Shown: positions 1 to 6,122 of the stretch, piece by piece | Position numbering within the stretch: position 1 is the first letter of the stretch | How the letters are laid out: every line of letters begins with the position of its first letter | Assembly (NCBI GenBank): GCA_946647055.1 | Contig: CAMPCT010000117.1 | Coordinates: 1-6,824 of the forward strand | DNA from: an uncultured Atopobium sp. | GTDB taxonomy: Bacteria; Actinomycetota; Coriobacteriia; Coriobacteriales; Atopobiaceae | Length of the DNA: 6,824 nt | Direction: 5' to 3' | The notes under the pieces: model-generated | What the model was told of the DNA's origin: nothing | What the model saw: the letters and a program-made list of their open reading frames with translations, nothing else | The model's database searches: none | Program-made: the position numbers and the translations under genes

Positions 1-2040
1 CGCCCTGCCGGGTCCCAGTGCACGGACGCCGACCACGGGGAAGAGCTCGTCGTCCGAGAAACCCTGACCATCCTCGCGGGTGATGACCTGGGAGAGCATG
101 ACTCCGCACCGCTCGGCGGCCTCGCGGTCCTTGCTGGCCCGAGCCACGATGACGAGCGAGCGCGGGGAGTCGGGGTTGGTGCCCTGGCTGCGAATGACCT
201 CGAGGTCGTCCCAGCCCTCCCACACGGTCATGGCCACGGCGCGCGGGGCGTCCGTCGAGTCGGTTCCGGCGAGGACGATGGCCCGCGCCCCGTCACGCTC
301 GTGTCGCTCGACCGTGGTGTCGTTGTCGGGCATGCCATATGAGCCGAGTGTGAGCTCGCAGGGACGGTCGAGGAGCTGCGGGAGGTCGGCGCGCAGGATT
401 CCCAGGGGCATCTCGAGGTCTGCGAGCGAGACCGACCAGGTCCAGTGGAGCTCGCGCTGGGGCTCCCATCCCAGGAGCGCGCGGCGGTAGAGGACGTCGC
501 CCTTCTCGCCGTGCCAGAGCATGACGTTGGTACGGAGGGGCCTCGCGCCGTCCTTGGTGCGTATGACATATCCCTGAGAGTCGACGTCGGGTGCCGGCGC
601 GGCCTCCCAGGGATAGGCCGTGTGGAAGGAGAGGCGCAGGTAGCCTTGGGCTGAGCGGGAATCTTCCCTGGGCAGGGCCACCTTGCCCGTCCGCATGACG
701 GTGGCGCCGCTGGCCGCATGGTTGGTCAGGCAGATGCCCGGTCCCGCCAGGACCGTGCGACGGACCTCGGTGCCCTTGAGCTCGTCCCAGGGACCGATGG
801 CCCCTTGCTCCGTCCAGAAGGGGTGGTCCTCGGGCAGCCTCAGGCACAGGAAGGCAAGGCCCATCCAGAAGGGCGATGCCGTGCACGAGTACCGCTGGAT
901 GGCGGGGGTGAATCGCCCGTAGAAGCCCAGTGAGGGGATGCCGTCCTCAAGGAAGTCCTCGCGCGAGAGGAACTGCATGAGGCAGCCCGAGCTGATGTGG
1001 CGTGCGGTGCCGGGGGAGGCCGTGGCGTTGGGGAGGAGCAGGTTGGCGGCAAAGGCCGACACGGCTGCCGCGCGATAGGCGATGCTGCGGCCCCACATGG
1101 GCATGCGGCCCTCGCGGTCGAAGAGCGCGGGAAGGGTGCCCATGAGCTCGTTTGATGCCTGCTCGAAGTGGGTGGCGACCTGGGGCAGACGCTCGTGGCC
1201 GTACCAGGCGCACCAGAGTGCCGAGAGGGTCGCGTAGCCCCACACCGAGTAGAGGTCGAATGCCTGACCGTCCCGATACCAGCCCTCACCGACGTAGTCG
1301 CCCGCCACGGAGGAGGCGAGGTCTGCGACAAGGCCCTCGTCAACCTCCTCTCCCGCAAGGTGGAGGAAGGCGAGGTCGAGCAGGTTGAAGAGGCGCCAGT
1401 TCTGGTGGACCGTGTTCCCAAGGGCGTAGCCACGCAGGAAGTCGAGAATGACGCCCTGCTCAGCGGGGGTGTAGACCTGCCAGACCTCGTCCCAGGCGAG
1501 CCACAGGCCAATCGCCAGAAGACCGCTCTCGACCGTCTGCTGGAAGAGCGCGTGGGGATTGCCTCCCTGGGCAACGAGGTCCTGGTAGGTGCCCACGCAG
1601 GCGACGTCACCGGGCGTGCAGGCAGCCAGGATGTGCCGCTGGTAGTACGCGCGGATGGGGATGCCGCCGATTTCGAGCTCGGGCTGCTCGTGGATGAGCG
1701 GCGCGGCGACGAGGAACGTGCGGACGAGCCCCTCGAAGCGCTCAGCGTCGCGGGCGACCTTGCCGTCCAGGGGATGGGGGTAGCTCACCTCGTGCTCGCG
1801 GTGGGGAAAGACGAGCTGGTCATCGGGGCCTGAGAGGTGTGCGAAGGCCCCTGCGAGCAGGAACAGGGCGGCCGCGACCCAGTCGTCGCGGGTGAGGCCG
1901 CAGCCGCGCGCGCCAGACGGCGGGACGAAGGGGCCCGTCTCGATGCTTGGGGGAAACTTCTCCCAGGCCTTCCTCTCGCGGGAGATGATGGCCCTGCGGC
2001 GCAGCGCGCCGAGGATTCGTCTTGGTGTGGGTATCGCCAC
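1..2040 (-). CDS. DUF2264 domain-containing protein (3' end outside window)
   Basis: This open frame starts at a GTG and runs without a stop to the left edge, giving 680 residues of a protein whose C-terminus is missing. It resembles the DUF2264 family (COG4289-like, uncharacterised). The N-terminal half is rich in aromatic residues and alpha-helical. It has TRDDWVAAALFLLAG near residues 50-64, ERFEGLVRT at 100-108, HQNWRLFNLL at 212-221, then GEGWYRDGQAFDLYSVWGYA and GRSIAYR, all typical family blocks. The C-terminal third looks beta-rich. I infer a toroidal helical domain plus a beta-sandwich, as in many polysaccharide-active enzymes, but no substrate can be named. No signal peptide is evident, so it is probably cytoplasmic. 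The GTG was chosen because no ATG lies near, a purine-rich GAGAGGGCGG precedes it, and the family similarity begins soon after. It lies 27 bases after the helicase stop and in the same frame, so the two are probably co-transcribed. Confidence 0.88.
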   Translation of the reverse strand, partial: MAIPTPRRILGALRRRAIISRERKAWEKFPPSIETGPFVPPSGARGCGLTRDDWVAAALFLLAGAFAHLSGPDDQLVFPHREHEVSYPHPLDGKVARDAERFEGLVRTFLVAAPLIHEQPELEIGGIPIRAYYQRHILAACTPGDVACVGTYQDLVAQGGNPHALFQQTVESGLLAIGLWLAWDEVWQVYTPAEQGVILDFLRGYALGNTVHQNWRLFNLLDLAFLHLAGEEVDEGLVADLASSVAGDYVGEGWYRDGQAFDLYSVWGYATLSALWCAWYGHERLPQVATHFEQASNELMGTLPALFDREGRMPMWGRSIAYRAAAVSAFAANLLLPNATASPGTARHISSGCLMQFLSREDFLEDGIPSLGFYGRFTPAIQRYSCTASPFWMGLAFLCLRLPEDHPFWTEQGAIGPWDELKGTEVRRTVLAGPGICLTNHAASGATVMRTGKVALPREDSRSAQGYLRLSFHTAYPWEAAPAPDVDSQGYVIRTKDGARPLRTNVMLWHGEKGDVLYRRALLGWEPQRELHWTWSVSLADLEMPLGILRADLPQLLDRPCELTLGSYGMPDNDTTVERHERDGARAIVLAGTDSTDAPRAVAMTVWEGWDDLEVIRSQGTNPDSPRSLVIVARASKDREAAERCGVMLSQVITREDGQGFSDDELFPVVGVRALGPGRA

Positions 2041-2067
2041 GTTCCGCCGCCCTCTCTGCGCGTGACC

Positions 2068-4614
2068 CTAGCCCAGGTCCTCGGGGAAGCCCACGCGGTA
2101 GTCCTTGAAGATGACGATGCCCTCCTCCTGGGTGGCGTCGAGGTCGACGTCGGCCACGATGGCGAAGTCGGAGTCGCCATCGGCGTCGTGGATGACCTGC
2201 CGCACGTGCCAGACGTGGTCGGCAAGCTCGTCCTTGTTGTCGATGGTGAGGAACTGCCAGCTGCGGGCGTCGGCATCGAGCAGGACCTCGTCGTGCTCGG
2301 CGAAGAAGGCGTCGATGGCCGTCTGCCAGCGCGGCTTGCGCCAGCCCCAGTCGGCGTCGAGCTCGCCCAGGGCCTCGGCGTCCTCGGCTGCGATGAGGCG
2401 CACGCGTGCGAAGAGGGCGTTGCGCACCAGCAGGGTGAGGCCGCGGCGGTCGCGCACGACCTCGTCCTCGGGCACGGGTGCGGCCCCCGCCTCGATGACG
2501 CCGGCGCCGCCACCCGCCCACTCGTCGAGCAGGCTGGAGTCGACGGTGCGCACCACGAGGCCCAGCCAGGACACGATGTCGGTCAGGCGGTCGTCGTACT
2601 TCTCGGCAGGCACCGTGCGATCGAGCACGCGGTAGGCGTCGGACAGGTAGCGCAGCAGCAGCCCCTCGCTCTTGGCGATGCCGGCGCGCTGGATGTAGCC
2701 CTTGAAGTCGGAGGCCGTCTCGACCATGTCACGCAGGACGGACTTGGGCCGCAGCTCGAAGTCGCGTGCCCAGGGCACCTCGTCACAGTACTGCTCGAAG
2801 GCGGGCTCGAGCAGGTCCTCGAGCGGGCGCGGGTAGGTGACGTCCTGGATGAGCTGGATGCGCTCGTCGTACTCGACGCCCTCGGCCTTCATCTGCTGCA
2901 TGGCCGCATCCTTGGCGGCCCGCTCCTGGGCGCGCAGGATCTGGTAGGGGTCCTCGAGCGTGGCCTCGGCCATCGAGATGACGTCGAGCGCGTAGTCGGG
3001 GGACTCCGGGTCCAGAAGCTCGAGCGCTGCCAGCAGGAAGGGGGAGAGGGGCTGGTCGAGGGCGAAGTCCTCGGGGATGTCGATGGTTGGGGACCACTCG
3101 TCGCCGTCCTCGCCCGCATGGCACTCGATGACGCCGGCATCGGAGAGGGTGGCAAAGACCTCGTCGGCGCGCGCCTGCAGCTTTGCCTTCTGCTCGGGGG
3201 TCTGGAGGCTCTCGTCAATCAGGCGCGACACGCGGGTCCGGGCGTCCCCTCCCTGCATGACCTCGGCGAGCACCATGGAGTTGGTCACCTTGAGGCGTGG
3301 GCGCAGGGCCTCGGGCACCGACGAGACCAGCTTCTGGAAGGTCTGCTCGTTCCAGCCGACGAAGCCTTCGGGCGGACGCTTGGTGTGGATCTTGCGGGCC
3401 TTCTTGGGGTCGCCGCCGGCCTTGGTGAGTGCCTTGGCGTTCTCGATGTCGAACTCGGTCGCCTCGGCGATGACCAGACCCTCGGTGTCGAAGCCGGAGC
3501 GACCCGCACGGCCTGCCACCTGGTGGAACTCGCGCGCGTTGAGACGGCGCTGGCGGTGGCCGTCATACTTGGCGAGCGCGGTGAGCAGGACCGTGTGGAT
3601 GGGCACGTTGATGCCCACGCCCAGGGTGTCGGTGCCGCAGATTACGGGCAGCAGGCCCTGCTGGGCGAGCTTCTCGACCAGCAGGCGGTAGCGGGGGAGC
3701 AGCCCCGCATGGTGCACGCCCACGCCCGCGAGCAGCAGACGCTTGAGCGTCTTGCCAAAGGCGGTGGTGAAGCGCGTGCCCGCGACGGCCTCCTTGATGG
3801 CCTCGCGCTGCTCCTTGGTGGAGACGCCGTAGCTGGCAAGGGCCGTCGCGCTCTTGAGGGCGGCGTCCTGCGCGAAGTGGACGATGTAGATGGGGGCGTT
3901 GCCGGCGCGCAGGGCCAGTTCGACCGTGGCCTCGAGCGGCGTGTCGACGAACTGCCAGGAGAGCGGCACCGGGCGCGGGGCGTCGAGGACCAGCTCCACC
4001 GGGCGGGTGGTCTGGCGCTCGAGCAGGCCCTGGATGTCGGAGACGTCGCCCAGGGTGGCGCTCATGAGGAGGAACTGGACGTTGGGAAGGGTGAGCAGCG
4101 GCACCTGCCAAGCCCAGCCGCGGTCGGGGTCGGCGAAGAAGTGGAACTCGTCCATGGCGACGCAGCCCACGTCGGCCCTCTCGCCCAGGCGCAGGGCGTC
4201 GTTTGCCAGGATCTCGGCCGTGCAGCAGACGATGGGCGCCTCGGAGTTGATGACCGTGTCGCCGGTGATCATGCCCACGTTGTCCGCGCCAAAGAGGTCG
4301 ACCAGGTCGAAGAACTTCTCGGAGACGAGCGCCTTGATGGGGGCGGTGTAGTAGGCGCGGCGGTTGGTGCACACGGACACGAAGCACATGCCCAGGGCAA
4401 CGAGCGACTTGCCGGAGCCCGTGGGCGTGCCCAGGATGACGTGGGTGCCTGCGGCGATGTCGAGCAGGGCCTCCTCCTGGTGGTCCCACAGGTCGAAGCC
4501 GGCGTCTGCCGCCCAGCCCAGGAAGAGGTCGAGGGCCTCGTCGGCCGGGATGTTGGGATAGTGCTCGTCATCGGGCCAGGGGATGAGCGCCCCCAGCGAG
4601 CCCGTCTCTGCCAT
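2068..4614 (-). CDS. DEAD/DEAH-box (Ski2-like) helicase with DUF3516-type C-terminal region
   Basis: This is an 848-residue superfamily 2 helicase, expected to use ATP to unwind or remodel RNA or RNA/DNA. Visible motifs in order are LWDHQEEAL (42-50, Q-motif-like), Walker A GTPTGSGKS (62-70), the DEFH box (155-158), SATLGD (185-190), HHAGLLPRYR (301-310), GTDTLGVGINVP (327-338) and QVAGRAGRSGFD (365-376). The last three are typical of the Ski2-like/DExH group. Residues from about 390 to the end match the long helical extension called DUF3516 in actinobacterial helicases. The length agrees with that family. The frame stays open upstream to an ATG at 4680, but I chose the ATG at 4614: AAAGG lies 7 bases upstream (4622-4626) and the conserved part begins just after it. 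The next gene downstream is the DUF2264 protein. The helicase assignment is firm; the biological substrate of this subfamily is unknown to me. Confidence 0.94.
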   Translation of the reverse strand: MAETGSLGALIPWPDDEHYPNIPADEALDLFLGWAADAGFDLWDHQEEALLDIAAGTHVILGTPTGSGKSLVALGMCFVSVCTNRRAYYTAPIKALVSEKFFDLVDLFGADNVGMITGDTVINSEAPIVCCTAEILANDALRLGERADVGCVAMDEFHFFADPDRGWAWQVPLLTLPNVQFLLMSATLGDVSDIQGLLERQTTRPVELVLDAPRPVPLSWQFVDTPLEATVELALRAGNAPIYIVHFAQDAALKSATALASYGVSTKEQREAIKEAVAGTRFTTAFGKTLKRLLLAGVGVHHAGLLPRYRLLVEKLAQQGLLPVICGTDTLGVGINVPIHTVLLTALAKYDGHRQRRLNAREFHQVAGRAGRSGFDTEGLVIAEATEFDIENAKALTKAGGDPKKARKIHTKRPPEGFVGWNEQTFQKLVSSVPEALRPRLKVTNSMVLAEVMQGGDARTRVSRLIDESLQTPEQKAKLQARADEVFATLSDAGVIECHAGEDGDEWSPTIDIPEDFALDQPLSPFLLAALELLDPESPDYALDVISMAEATLEDPYQILRAQERAAKDAAMQQMKAEGVEYDERIQLIQDVTYPRPLEDLLEPAFEQYCDEVPWARDFELRPKSVLRDMVETASDFKGYIQRAGIAKSEGLLLRYLSDAYRVLDRTVPAEKYDDRLTDIVSWLGLVVRTVDSSLLDEWAGGGAGVIEAGAAPVPEDEVVRDRRGLTLLVRNALFARVRLIAAEDAEALGELDADWGWRKPRWQTAIDAFFAEHDEVLLDADARSWQFLTIDNKDELADHVWHVRQVIHDADGDSDFAIVADVDLDATQEEGIVIFKDYRVGFPEDLG

Positions 4615-4647
4615 GTGCGTGCCTTTCTGCATATGTCTGTCTGCATT

Positions 4648-4653
4648 AGTGTA
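4648..4653 (-). promoter_or_regulatory. Candidate -10 box for the helicase gene
   Basis: On the minus strand this reads TACACT, four of six matches to TATAAT, and would place the transcript start about 25-30 bases before the helicase ATG. No good -35 hexamer stands 16-18 bases upstream: the bases there read GCAACC, GGCAAC or CGGCAA. It is offered only as the best local candidate. Confidence 0.25.
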
Positions 4654-4700
4654 GCGGAGACGGGGGACAGGTTGCCGCATTCGGATGCTGTGGGCTCTCG

Positions 4701-4840
4701 AAGGCCATCCGCATGGGTGATATCCCAGATTGGGTAGTGTACATTTTTCAGGCTAAGGTTTATCGATTCCTGCGGTTTTGTCATTCCTTAGGTCGAATTA
4801 TGTACACAGTACGATAAGGGATAACCATGCGGGAGACCTT
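4701..4840. repeat. Long imperfect inverted repeat (hairpin-forming)
   Basis: Four blocks pair in nested order. AAGGCCATCCGCATGG (4701-4716) pairs with CCATGCGGGAGACCTT (4825-4840), 13 of 16 matching. TATCCC (4721-4726) pairs with GGGATA (4818-4823). GTGTACAT (4737-4744) pairs with ATGTACAC (4800-4807). CTAAGG (4753-4758) pairs with CCTTAG (4786-4791). The last three pairs share one centre at 4772, and the outermost needs only about three extra bases on the left arm. The loop is about 27 bases. It lies upstream of the toxin-antitoxin promoter and beyond the helicase start. It could be a decayed miniature transposable element, a protein-binding region or a structured RNA; the sequence does not decide. 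Confidence 0.75.
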
Positions 4841-4857
4841 GCCCCCCTGCTTTATTA

Positions 4858-4885
4858 TTGTCGCATATAACACGTGTGTTATACT
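4858..4885 (+). promoter_or_regulatory. Predicted sigma70-type promoter of the toxin-antitoxin operon
   Basis: A -35 element TTGTCG (4858-4863, four of six matches) and a -10 element TATACT (4880-4885, five of six matches) are separated by 16 bases. The expected transcript start is near 4892, giving a very short leader that begins almost at the ribosome-binding site AGGAGG (4897-4902). Both elements flank or overlap the palindrome at 4866-4883. Confidence 0.6.
4866..4883. promoter_or_regulatory. Palindromic operator candidate for antitoxin autoregulation
   Basis: TATAACAC and GTGTTATA are perfect 8-base inverted arms around a 2-base centre GT. The site fills the spacer and overlaps the first four bases of the -10 box, so a bound dimer would block RNA polymerase. 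Ribbon-helix-helix antitoxins commonly bind such short palindromes in their own promoters, and the gene directly downstream encodes one. Binding itself is inferred. Confidence 0.6.
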
Positions 4886-4908
4886 TCTCTAGAGAGAGGA
4901 GGTCTGCC

Positions 4909-5208
4909 ATGGCCATGCAGACGCGAAGCGTACGGGTTGATTCCGATGCCCTAAAGCTTGCCGAGCCAGCATTTGCGGCAAACGGGACGTCGTTTTCGGG
5001 GTTCGTGCGAAAGCTCGTGGAGTACGTCGCGCAAACGGGAAGGCTGCCCAAACTCGAGAACGAGACGCCAAGTTCCGCAGACGAGGGGCTTCTTGCCTTC
5101 GAGGCCTTTGCCGAGGAACTGACGCTTTCCGTCGATGCCGGGAGGTCGTATGCCAGTGCTTCGGCACGTGACCTGCTCGCCGATGCCTTGGCGGAACGAT
5201 ATGTCTGA
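4909..5208 (+). CDS. RelB/DinJ-like ribbon-helix-helix antitoxin
   Basis: This 99-residue protein is the predicted antitoxin of the pair, expected to bind operator DNA as a dimer through its N-terminus and to neutralise the toxin with its C-terminus. The first 47 residues fit a ribbon-helix-helix fold: a strand TRSVRVD (5-11), helix A around residues 14-25, a turn at NGTS, and helix B through residue 43, ending TGRLP. This order resembles RelB/DinJ proteins. The remaining half is acidic and probably unfolded without its partner. The start at 4909 has AGGAGG 6 bases upstream; the in-frame ATG at 4915 is too far from it, and the frame upstream to 4858 would cover the promoter. The toxin gene overlaps its end by 8 bases. 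It is likely autorepressed through the palindrome at 4866-4883. The family call rests on pattern, not on a search. Confidence 0.8.
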   Translation: MAMQTRSVRVDSDALKLAEPAFAANGTSFSGFVRKLVEYVAQTGRLPKLENETPSSADEGLLAFEAFAEELTLSVDAGRSYASASARDLLADALAERYV

Positions 5209-5698
5209 GCGAGAGATCATCATGAGCCCTGTGACGGCGGTTGTTGGCGAGATGTCACTTGACCCGCGTCGTATCCTGCTTGACACCAACGTTCTTCTCG
5301 ACTATGTCGACGCACGCCGTGACGAGCATGTCACGGCTGTGGAGCTTATGCACATGGCCGTTGCGCGAGACTTGTACCTCGTTGCGCCGGCATCCTCCTA
5401 TAAGGACCTGTATTACATCCTCTGTCGCTCGCTTCACAGCGAGGAGAGGGGAAGGGCGTTGCTACGAAAGCTCGTGGAGTGCGTGCCCATAGCTCCACTT
5501 GACCTGAGGGGTGCCTACCTTGCGCCGGCTTCCGCAGGTGACGAGCCTGACTTCGAGGACGGGCTCGTGAGGGAGATTGCGGAACGCGAGCGCGTGTCGG
5601 CAATCATTACGCGCGACACCGCTGCCTTTACGGGATCAAGCATCCCCAAGTTCACGCCACAGGAGTTCCTAGAGGTCATGGGGTATGTGGCCGGCTAG
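5201..5698 (+). CDS. PIN-domain ribonuclease toxin (VapC-like)
   Basis: This 165-residue protein has the full PIN-domain layout of metal-dependent toxin ribonucleases. ILLDTNVLLDY (25-35) carries the first acidic residue, D28. E48 lies in the following helix. DFEDGLVREIAE (117-128) gives D117 and D120. IITRD (135-139) gives D139, and IPKFTPQEFLE closes the domain. The expected action is cleavage of an RNA, in this class often tRNA or rRNA, which is inhibitory unless the antitoxin is bound. The start ATG at 5201 overlaps the antitoxin stop, suggesting translational coupling; GGCGG stands just upstream. Starts at 5222 and 5252 are also possible, and the latter would still keep the whole PIN core. 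The stop shares CTAG with the convergent deformylase gene. All catalytic acids are present, so the toxin is probably functional. Confidence 0.88.
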   Translation: MSEREIIMSPVTAVVGEMSLDPRRILLDTNVLLDYVDARRDEHVTAVELMHMAVARDLYLVAPASSYKDLYYILCRSLHSEERGRALLRKLVECVPIAPLDLRGAYLAPASAGDEPDFEDGLVREIAERERVSAIITRDTAAFTGSSIPKFTPQEFLEVMGYVAG

Positions 5699-6108
5699 AT
5701 GAGCACGCCGTCGCAGTGGTCGACCTCGTGCTGGATGGCCTGGGCGACGCGGCCGGTGAACGAGCGCTGGTGCGCGCGCAGGGACGTGTCCTCCCACGAG
5801 ATCGTGATGCGCTTGTAGCGCGTGGTCTCGCGTGTGCCGGGCAGCGAGAGGCAGCCCTCCTCGGTGGGGTAGGGACCGCCCTTGTCGAGGATCGTCGGGT
5901 TGAGCATGACGAGGATCGAGCCGTTCTCGTCCACTATGGCGATGATGCGCTTGCGCACGCTGATCATGTTGGCTGCCATCCCCACGCAGGTAGTGCGATG
6001 TGCCTCGAGCGTGTCGACGAGGTCCTGCGCGACGGCGAGGTCGTCGGCTGTGGCCGGCTCGCTGGGTTGGCGCAGGAAGAACCGCTTGGTCATGATGGGC
6101 TTGATCAT
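5695..6108 (-). CDS. Short atypical peptide deformylase
   Basis: This 137-residue protein belongs to the peptide deformylase family, metal enzymes that remove the formyl group from the first methionine of new proteins. Motif 2 is EGCLS (84-88), with metal-binding C86. Motif 3 is HEVDH (127-131), with H127, catalytic E128 and H131. Motif 1, usually GxGxAAxQ, reads CVGMAANM (41-48), so the conserved glutamine is a methionine at 48. This change and the short length are known in a subfamily of Gram-positive paralogues, some of which are thought to be weak or inactive; a standard deformylase is probably encoded elsewhere. The start is supported by GAGG 6 bases upstream. It lies 14 bases after the transporter stop, so the two are likely one operon. 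Its stop lies within the CTAG shared with the toxin gene. Confidence 0.88.
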   Translation of the reverse strand: MIKPIMTKRFFLRQPSEPATADDLAVAQDLVDTLEAHRTTCVGMAANMISVRKRIIAIVDENGSILVMLNPTILDKGGPYPTEEGCLSLPGTRETTRYKRITISWEDTSLRAHQRSFTGRVAQAIQHEVDHCDGVLI

Positions 6109-6122
6109 TGGGTGCCTCGCTC

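Larger units (their letters stand above)
4615..4908. other. Gene-free intergenic region between helicase and toxin-antitoxin pair
   Basis: This stretch of about 290 bases separates divergently transcribed genes. It is visibly richer in A and T than the helicase gene, especially from 4735 to 4900. It holds a weak helicase promoter candidate, a long imperfect inverted repeat, and the antitoxin promoter with a palindromic operator candidate, each listed separately. Short frames on either strand show no family resemblance and no convincing ribosome-binding site. Confidence 0.8.

Noticed and set aside
840..1610. A 256-codon minus-strand frame inside the DUF2264 region
   Set aside because: It is a shifted frame dominated by S, R, T, P and A, as produced by out-of-frame reading of GC-rich sequence. 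The in-frame reading is open from 2040 to the edge.
1168..1833. A 221-codon plus-strand open frame opposite the DUF2264 gene
   Set aside because: It shows the same complementary-strand bias and no recognisable domain, while the minus-strand frame matches the DUF2264 family throughout.
4614..4680. Upstream ATG (4680) as the helicase start, adding 22 residues
   Set aside because: The added residues are unlike the family's start, they would cover the likely promoter, and the ATG at 4614 has a good ribosome-binding site at the right distance.
1837..4737. A 966-codon plus-strand open frame running antisense to the whole helicase gene
   Set aside because: Its translation is a monotonous V/L/G/E/D-rich sequence with no motifs, which is what the complementary frame of a GC-rich gene gives. 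The minus strand carries an unmistakable helicase over the same bases.
4701..4840. Target-site duplication flanking the inverted repeat
   Set aside because: The bases just outside the arms (GGGCTCTCG on the left, GCCCCCCTG on the right) do not form a direct repeat, so a recent transposition cannot be claimed.
4788..5051. An 87-codon minus-strand frame across the antitoxin promoter and gene start
   Set aside because: It lies opposite the well-supported antitoxin, has no family resemblance, and half of it is intergenic sequence.
5640..5760. Possible intrinsic terminator between the toxin and deformylase genes
   Set aside because: No GC-rich stem followed by a T-run was found on either strand, and the genes leave no space between their stop codons.
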